Origin: Chamaecyparis obtusa
Taxonomy: Eukaryota > Streptophyta > Pinopsida > Cupressales > Cupressaceae
Length of the DNA: 64,000 nucleotides
Assembly: GCA_027943335.1 (NCBI GenBank)
Contig: BSBK01002798.1
Span: 930,001-994,000, forward strand
Direction: 5' to 3'
Positions 57,313-64,000 of this stretch are shown here, one piece after another. A program made the translations under genes and the position numbers. The notes under the pieces were generated by a model that did not search any database, had not been told where the DNA came from, and was given only the letters and a program-made list of their open reading frames with translations. Numbering within the stretch: the first letter of the stretch is position 1; each line of letters opens with the position of its first letter.

Positions 57313-58510
57313 GTGTTCAGTGACATTCCACCAGGTAGTCCTCCTGATAAAGGTATCAAGCACATCATTGAGTTGGAGGAGGGTGCCAAACCCATTATGT
57401 TTACACGATACATGCATCCAAAAAGATTGAAGGATGAAATAGAAAAGACCATAAAGGAGTTACTTGCCATGGGCCATATTAGGCCGAGTAAATCTCATTT
57501 CGCTTCTTCAGAGGTATTAGTGAAGAAGAAGGATGACACACTTAGGATGTGCATTGATTATAGGGTCTTGAATAGAAAGACCATAAAAAACAAGTACCCC
57601 ATCCCACAGACTGATGAGTTGATAGATGAGCTTCACGGTTCATGTTTCTTTTCTAAAATTGATTTGAGATCAATATATCATCATATCCGAGTTAGAGAGC
57701 AGGATGTAGAGAAGACAACATTTAGATGTCATTGTGGTTATTTCGAATTTGTAGTTATGCCATTTGGGCTAACTAATGCTCTAGCTACTTTCCAGTCCAC
57801 AATGAACATGGTCTTCTAGCCTTAGATGAGTAAATTTGTATTGGTCTTCTTTGATGACATCCTTGTTTATACTAAAACATGAGATGAGCACTTGCAACAC
57901 TTGGACACAATGTTAGGTATTTTGAGTAGAGTCCTTGTACGCAAAGGAGTCAAAATGTGATATGGGATTGTCAAAGTTATTATATTTGGGTCACATTATC
58001 AATGCACAGGGCGTATGCATGGATCCTGAAAAGATTCGTGCTATTATTGAGTGGCCTACTCTAGTGAACCTTACACAATTGAGAGGATTTTTGGGTTTGT
58101 GTGAGTTCTACAAGAGGTTTGTCAATGGGTATTCCAAGCACACGACACCCTTGACTGATTTGATGAGAAAAGGGGCGCTCTTGTGGACTCTTGAGGCACA
58201 AGAGTGTTTTGATAAGTTCAAGGAGTTGATGACTTCTTGCCTAGTGTTAGCTTTACCTGATTTCAGCAAACCATTTGAGCTACATTGGGGGGCATCCGAA
58301 GAGGGGGTTGGAGTAGTGCTTATGCAGGACAAGCACCCGATTGTTTATGAGAATAGGAAGCTCAAGAGACCTGAGAGGAGCTTCAACATTTACGATAAGG
58401 AAACATTGGCCATAATGCATGCTTTGGCCCAGTTCGGGCAATATTTAGTAGGCAACAAGTTTTGCATAAATATAGACAATAACAACCTGAAATATTTCCT
58501 AGGGCAGTGA
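57313..58510 (+). pseudogene. Chromovirus reverse transcriptase and RNase H
   Basis: RT: HIIELEEGAKPIMFTRYMHP, VKKKDDTLRMCIDYRVLN, FSKIDLRSIYHHIRV, VVMPFGLTNALATFQSTMN and FFDDILVY (catalytic Asp pair at about 57850). A frameshift near 57930 leads to the thumb (YLGHIINAQGV, FLGLCEFYKRFV) and RNase H (FELHWGASEEGVGVVLMQD, DKETLAIMHAL). The usual Asp in 'DASG' reads GAS here. Stop at 58510. Confidence 0.9.
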
Positions 58511-58607
58511 GATCTTAATGGCAGGCAGCAAAAGTGGGGAAGTAAATTACAGTCATGATTTTGATATTACCTATTTCAAAGGGACATAGAATGTTGTAGC
58601 AGATGCT

Positions 58608-59885
58608 TTGTCATGTAGACCCCATTTGAGCTTGATGACAGACATATTTGAGGATTGGAGAAAGTTGATCCTTGTAGAGTATGAAAAGGATATATGGGCA
58701 TCAAGATTTATAGATGGAGTCGTACAGGACAGTGATTATACCCTTGTGAATGAGCTTATCATTTACAAAGGGCACATCTATTTGGCTCTAGGATCAGATG
58801 TGAGGATTTATCACGATTCGCCTATGGCAGGACATCTTGGTTTTTATAAAACCTACCGATAGATTCGTGAGCACTTTTCTTGGAAAGGGTTCAAAGTTGA
58901 GGTATTGCAGTACGTTAGAGAGTGTCCTACCTTTTAGTAGAATAAACATGAACAGTCTTACCCAACCGGTTTACTGCAGCCGCTTCTAATTCTTGATAGG
59001 AAGTGGGTGTTTGTCCATTGTCTTCATCACAGGACTGCCGAGAGCCCACGACAAAGACTGTATATACGTTGTTGATTGGCTTACGAAGTTTTCCCACTTC
59101 TTTCTGATCACGACTACACACACTGCTATGCAAGTGGCAGAGTTGTTTTTTCGGGAGGTATTCAAGTTGCATGGCTTACCTCGAAGCATAGTCAGTGACA
59201 AGAACTGGTTTATGAATCATTTTTCATAGAGTTATTTAGATTATGTGGGACAAAGCTCACTCCGAGTACTAGCTACCACCCCCAAACAAATGGACAAACT
59301 AAGATAGTCAATAAATGCGTGAAGTATCTCACGAACTACATAGCAGGGCAGCAAAAAACTTGGGTTAAGTGGATTTTTCTGTGTGAATATTGCTACAATT
59401 CCACTTATCACATGTCTATCCAGATGTCACCTTTCATGACATTATATGGATATGAGGCACCAAATTTCATGGATTTGTTGGCCGATAGTAGGGTGCCTAG
59501 TGTTGGGGATTTGCTGCAGGAGAGCCAAGACATTGTAAAGGCTCTTAAGGAGAATATCACTAAGGCACATAATCAACAAAAGTAGTATGCAGATCAAAAG
59601 AGGACTGAGCGGTCATTTGAGGTTGGTGATATGGCATACTTGATGTTGCAACGACACCGTCAATCTATTCTCAAAAAGAGTGGTGCTGAGAAACTTAAGC
59701 CACGGTATTATAGACCCTTCAGGGTGATCAGGAGAGTTGGTGAGGTGGCTTATGAGTTGGATTTTCCGGTAGATAGCAGAGTCCATAATGTCTTTCATGT
59801 GTCACGTCTCAAAAAGGTGTTGGACACCAGATTGTTCCTTCTGCAGTGCTTCCACCCTTGGATGATGAGACAAAGTTGGTTTTAG
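58608..59885 (+). pseudogene. Chromovirus integrase
   Basis: Zinc-binding remnant (DVRIYHDSPMAGHLGFYKTY, REHFSWKGFK, RECPTF) then core pieces in two phases: ADRKWVF-like start near 59000, VVDWLTKFSHFFLITTTHTA, ELFFREVFKLHGLPRSIVSD, LTPSTSYHPQTNGQT and YCYNSTYHMSIQMSPFMTLY. C-terminal GPY/F-like region: KLKPRYYRPFRVIRRVGEVA and HNVFHVSRLKK. Several stops and frameshifts, so inactive. Confidence 0.85.
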
Positions 59886-60043
59886 TGCCAGAGGCTATCA
59901 TTGAGTTTAGGGAGAGGAATTTGAGAAGGCGTACTGTCAGGGAGTACTTGGTAAAATGGAAGGACATGCCAATTGAGGATGCTAATTGAGAGTGAGGAGA
60001 TTTTACAACATCCGGAGTTGAGGTTGCTTGAGGACAAACAATT
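59886..60043 (+). pseudogene. Chromovirus chromodomain and C-terminus
   Basis: VPEAIIEFRERNLRRRTVRE then YLVKWKDMPIEDAN, followed after a stop and a one-base shift by EILQHPELRLLEDKQFQEGR. YLVKWKxxxxEDxTWE is the chromodomain core. Chromodomains at the integrase end target insertion to modified histones. Confidence 0.8.
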
Positions 60044-60058
60044 TCAGGAAGGGCGGAC
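60044..60058 (+). promoter_or_regulatory. Chromovirus polypurine tract
   Basis: CAGGAAGGGCGGAC precedes TGTGATGTCCCC. The tract overlaps the last coding codons, as is usual in this family. Confidence 0.75.
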
Positions 60059-61250
60059 TGTGATGTCCCCTTCTAACTAGAGACATCACTCTAGTTTTGA
60101 TTAGTCTATCAATGGATTCTCATAGGCTAGTAGAGATGGATAGAGGGTCATTTCGGGCACATAGGTTGTATGGTGATCCGATGGTTCGAAGTTTGTAGAG
60201 CTCAATGTCTTAGGTTTGGTATTGAGAGACCTTTTGGCTCATATATATGAATTTTGCTCTTTTTGGAAAGATTGCTATTTTTTGGTGTATTTTCGAGTCA
60301 TAGAGATGGACCTCGACTATTTTTAAAAATTGATTTAGGCACATGGGGAATTGTTATGCCAACTCCAATTTCTAACGGTTCAGCTAGATTTACAATATTG
60401 AAGGAGATATTGCATTTTCAGTGGCCTAGTATTTAATTAATAATCAACGATTTAATATTAAGTTGTAAAATGACTTTATATTAAATCACTTAAGTTATGG
60501 GTCCAAGCATCATGAAGGGGGCCAAATTAATGAATTAATTTATTGGCTCTTTTCCCTAAGTCGGAGACTTAATAAATTAAACATTTCATTTAATGTTATT
60601 GCATTAAATGTATTCTTTATGGAGAAAATCGCAAGAATGCTTTTTGGGTGCGATTTAGGGATTTGAGACTTACTTATGCTAGCCGTGAGATTGGAGAGGT
60701 ATCCATTGTTTTGAAAATTGACTATTGCTTCTTACATCGAGCTCTGATAAGGGTTTCGACATTTCACCATTGGAGAAACGTAGTTATCTTCTGTGTTCGC
60801 CATTTGAACCAATGAAATGCTTGGTGAATCTGGTATTGTGGAGAGGGTCTCATCCAAAGATTTTTATTGTGCTTTAGCAGAGGATTTTACTCACCATTGT
60901 GGAAAGATAATATCGACTGGTAGTTGGGAATTGACGAAGACAGATTATATCATATAGAAACTAGTTGAAACATGGCTGAATATCACAAATCATTAGCTTA
61001 TTTATGTTCATAGCGCACATGCTGGAAAGCACGATTTTTGCCTACAGAAAATAACAGAGTTTTATTTGGATGGCGTAAGGGTATAGGAGATAGAACGACA
61101 TCTTCAGCGTTTACTACTACAGCAAAAATAACTGCAGCAGCCCGTGACGGTTTTATTCCAAGTTTTTTTTATGCAAAATAACATGTCTCTTGCAAGATTT
61201 ATTCATAGAATTCAGCTATCTTTGTAATAAGCATTTCATTTTAAAAATAG
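60059..61250 (+). repeat. Chromovirus 3' LTR
   Basis: Starts TGTGATGTCCCCTTC. Contains a TATA-like CATATATATGAA near 60238. The 3' edge cannot be fixed without the other LTR or a TSD. Confidence 0.75.
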
Positions 61251-61759
61251 AAATAAAAGTTGAAACAGTAGATTACTATCATTTTAATCTTTCAGTCATT
61301 TCCGTATTGTTTTAAAACCCATATTGAGAAAACACAAAAAAAGAATTCAAAGCAAAACAGTTACACCAACCAGAGCCTGTGAAGGGTTTTTACACAAGTG
61401 TGGGTATTAAATCAGCAACTCCTATCACAACCATTAGAACGCATTCAGGTATTGGATCCTTTCCCTATTTGATTGTTGGGAAGCAAACGGAGAGTATATA
61501 CAATGCGATAAAGCAAAATTTATTGGTGCTATCATACGAATACCTAGTTACAGGCCCAATGCAGATTAATGAATCATTGTATAAATAAATAAAGGATCAA
61601 GAAACCCAATCAACTAACATGGAAATATGATTTCACAATTGTTAATGAAAAATTGTACAAAATATATATAAATACATAAACTGGTGGAGATTCTGGACAT
61701 AGTAATTTACAATTCATCTGTCTTGAGACAGAGGCTGCACTTCTCTTATATTTGTATCT
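61251..61759 (-). other. Downstream region of the SHPRH-like gene
   Basis: 3' of the stop codon on the minus strand. A possible poly(A) signal AATAAA (minus strand) lies at 61519-61524, about 240 bp after the stop. No other gene supported. Confidence 0.45.
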
Positions 61760-62050
61760 CTACAGTTCACTCCCATTACTTGCTGCCTGTCGGTGTCTAT
61801 TCTCAGCTGCCATTGCAGCGGCAACAGCTGGGGGCAAATCTCTGAGGTCTCTTTTAGGCTGCACTTCTGTAGAATTCTCTGTACTTTCATCATTTGTTTT
61901 CTCAAGTCCACTACATGAAAAAAGTGATTCTATGTCTTTGATGGTAAGTGAAAATCGGTCCTTTTTGCGGATGTTACCAAATGTTCCTGAAAGATCAACC
62001 GGCTTGCTACTGTTCAGCTTGTAGATACTCTCTTCAACTGTTTCTCTGAC
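61760..62050 (-). CDS. SHPRH-like E3 ligase/SNF2 helicase, terminal exon
   Basis: The minus-strand acceptor (CCATGAACAG, AG at 62052-62051) precedes VRETVEESIYKLN, followed by a Ser-rich linker, SLTIKDIESLF, RDLRDLPPAVAAAMAAENRH and a TAG stop at 61760-61762 (96 codons). 'TVEESIYKLN' is the tail of the SNF2 C-terminal helicase lobe, and the last 70 residues match the plant SHPRH C-terminus as I remember it. SHPRH combines a SNF2 ATPase with a RING finger and polyubiquitinates PCNA in DNA-damage tolerance. The exon is free of stops and splice-competent, unlike everything else in the window. Upstream exons lie outside the window. Confidence 0.7.
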   Translation of the reverse strand, partial: VRETVEESIYKLNSSKPVDLSGTFGNIRKKDRFSLTIKDIESLFSCSGLEKTNDESTENSTEVQPKRDLRDLPPAVAAAMAAENRHRQAASNGSEL

Positions 62051-64000
62051 CTGTTCATGGAAGCAAAAAGCATCTTATAATGTCATCTGTGCAAAGGAAT
62101 TAAACAAAGATTATATTTCTTACATGGTAGACCACCAGTTTGAGGTACATTCGTTTAAAAGCCTTCGGAGGTATTACAGCCAGTGTAAAGAAATGTTACT
62201 GAAAATGTGAATGTTTCATATTAAAGGATTCACTCAAAGGCCATGTAAAGAATAATAAGGTAACAATGAGTATTTGGAAAGTAAACATTTTCAAGAATGA
62301 TCATTGGGATTTGATTTATTTTCTACTTCACCAGAGCTGTAGCAGACAGCAATTACATATCAAATTTATGTTTGTTACTTTCCCTGCAGTTCAACAGGAA
62401 TTAAAAAGGTCCCTTCAAAAATAAGTTAGGGCTCAAGAGTCAATAATGTTACTGGTGTATCCAGAGAATGAAAACATTAATGAAGCTGGATAGCGAATGT
62501 TAATTACTTATTCTGGTTTCAACCCAGATACAAGGTGCAGTTGCTGACACAGAGAGAAAGCTCAGGAATAGCCAGCGTTCCATGGAGTCTGTAGGACAAG
62601 GGAATGCAGGGCCAGCAAAATGAGTTTCGGGAACTGCAATTTTTATCCCAGAATTTGGGAATGGCTACTAAAGTAATATAAAAATTTATATTTAAAAAAT
62701 TAATTTAAAACTAGTAAAATGAATGACAATTTACAATATATTCAAAAAATTATTTAAAAACTGGTAAATGTATATTTTGTGCAAATTATAGTTTTTTTTC
62801 TTTTTCTTTAATTTTTTTTATAAGGCTACCAAATCCAGGTTAAAAAAGTGAAATTCAACTACTATATCCAAAACTTAGACTTGTGCTAAAACCCAAACTA
62901 ACCACTTAGTACAAGTGAGTTAAGTTCCACGTGTTCGTTTATAACAAAATATACACTTTGTATTACAAAAATAAGGACAGTAAAACATTGTTTACGCCCA
63001 AATTATTACTTTCTTTTAAAAACCATATGTGAAGAAGCAAATCAAATTTAGCACCATATTTAATGACAGTAAAAGATTGTTTATGCCTAAGTTATTACTT
63101 TCTTTTAAAAACCATATGTTAAGAAGCAAATCAAATTTAGCACCATATTTAATGAGCATGCATGTGTAATGTCTCTTTCTAAAAAAATATAAACTTTATT
63201 TTTTTGTAATGTCTCTTTGTAATGTGTGTTTTCTTTATATGTAGTAATAAGACAAACAAAATACTGAACAGCAGCAACACAATATCAATATTTAATAATG
63301 AAACCCTTCAACAAATGAAATTTTACTATTTTGCAATAATCTTGCATAAACCCTTATGTAGTCAATATTTAAAAAAACACAAACTAATATGGGTAACAAT
63401 ATAATGCTAAACTAAACTAGTATACTGCTAGGGTACTGCAGAAATAAGCACCACGAATGAGATGATTGCTGTGATTGAAATCACCAACCAATTCCATAAG
63501 GCAAAACTCATATGTTGATACTAACCGTAGTTATAAATGCTTACAGCTTATCACAATGACAAGGTGTAGCGATACTCTAGCAGTGATACAGAATTTACTG
63601 CAGCAGTACTGTAGTGATGATACTATAGCAGTGGAACAAAATGATACTGTAGAAAATTGAAAACTAGAAAAAAGGCTGCAATCTTCTCTACAAACTGCAT
63701 TTCTTAGGTGAAACCACCTCAAGGAACAAGATTAATTTCATTCTTTGTTCTTTCTTAGAAACTAAGAAGGTTTTCATCCTCCAAATTCAGTCCAGGATTT
63801 TTTTGTCTTTGTGAGAAACAATGCACAAAACCGGTCAAACTGTTAGATAAAAAAGGTGTCTTGATTTCATAAATTAGATGGATTTTCTTTGAGCAATTAT
63901 CTTTCTTTAAATTCCTTTTTGGCCCCCTTTAGTTTGATTTACCTTTTCCTTCCAAAAGAGTGTATTTAAAAAACTTTAATAGAATATTAGTATTACATTA
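62051..64000 (-). other. Last intron of the SHPRH-like gene (partial)
   Basis: At least 1.95 kb with no convincing upstream exon, extending past the window end. It contains an 89-bp tandem duplication (62976-63153) and, near 63560-63655, several GATACTGTAG-like phrases. The length fits the large introns of conifers. Confidence 0.5.
62976..63153. repeat. 89-bp tandem duplication in the intron
   Basis: Units start GACAGTAAAACATTG (62976) and GACAGTAAAAGATTG (63065) and share TTACTTTCTTTTAAAAACCA. Few differences, so recent. Confidence 0.85.

Larger units (their letters stand above)
55500..61250 (+). mobile_element. 5'-truncated chromovirus (Ty3/gypsy with chromodomain)
   Basis: Gag, protease, RT, RNase H, integrase and chromodomain follow in the canonical chromovirus order, ending with a PPT and an LTR that starts TGTGATGTCCCC at 60059. 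There is no 5' LTR: the left side abuts the minus-strand zinc-knuckle frame at about 55490. Frameshifts and stops occur in all genes. The right edge of the LTR is unresolved, somewhere between about 61150 and 61300. Confidence 0.9.

Noticed and set aside
61379..61588. 69-codon plus-strand frame after the chromovirus LTR
   Set aside because: Starts at a non-ATG codon, no domain, and lies opposite the SHPRH-like 3' untranslated region.
62510..62640. Possible upstream SHPRH exon on the minus strand
   Set aside because: Translation gives a short frame with stops and no SNF2 motif such as the helicase motif VI region expected before the last exon.
1..64000. CRISPR array or bacterial defence system
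   Set aside because: The tandem repeats seen have no unique equal-length spacers, and introns, LTR elements and chromodomain integrase show a plant nuclear genome.

Overview
The window looks like a stretch of a large, transposon-packed plant nuclear genome, most probably a gymnosperm/conifer. The plant call rests on plant-specific retroelement families, a plant mobile domain (PMD) gene and the last exon of a plant SHPRH-type gene. The conifer call is weaker and rests on overall style: AT-rich, deeply nested LTR elements and a long intron. I see no tRNA, rRNA, CRISPR or bacterial signal. Almost every reading frame is broken, and very few host exons are present.

Layout, left to right. (1) 409-14783 is element E1, a PMD-carrying LTR retrotransposon with three LTRs in a row, bounded by the duplication CCTGT. 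It has a degenerate Tat-like ORF with a retropepsin remnant but no reverse transcriptase. Between that ORF and the 3' end, in antisense, lies a PMD gene with its own TATA box and an intact GT-AG intron. (2) 15036-16765 and 36371-38107 are the two halves of one unrecognised gene (gene X). It is split by a four-level nest: gene X contains E2 (gag-only LTR element, TSD GAATC), E2's left LTR contains a deleted Ty1/copia element (TSD TAACT), and the copia right LTR contains E3 (an E1 relative lacking PMD, imperfect TSD ATAAT/AAAAT). (3) 38958-41866 is a BED/hAT-type transposase pseudogene on the minus strand. (4) 42640-44960 is a truncated minus-strand Ty3/gypsy 5' end (LTR, PBS, gag, protease). 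(5) 44973-50830 is decayed plus-strand Ty3/gypsy material in which an RNase H segment lies before the reverse transcriptase. (6) 50880-55487 is a minus-strand pair of unrecognised frames, one with a coiled coil and five zinc knuckles. (7) 55500 to about 61200 is a 5'-truncated chromovirus with chromodomain, PPT and 3' LTR. (8) 61760-62050 is the terminal exon of a SHPRH-like gene (minus strand), followed to the window end by its intron.

How the parts relate. E1 and E3 share primer-binding site, polypurine tract, an ORF C-terminal segment, a repeated noncoding motif block and a 21-22 bp CG-rich tandem repeat, so they are two members of one non-autonomous superfamily that must borrow enzymes from elsewhere. 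Nesting order agrees with apparent LTR divergence (E3 about 3 percent, copia and E2 visibly more). Many in-frame stops are TAG where CAG is expected, which fits deamination of methylated CHG sites. All domain calls are from reading motifs by eye; no database search was run.
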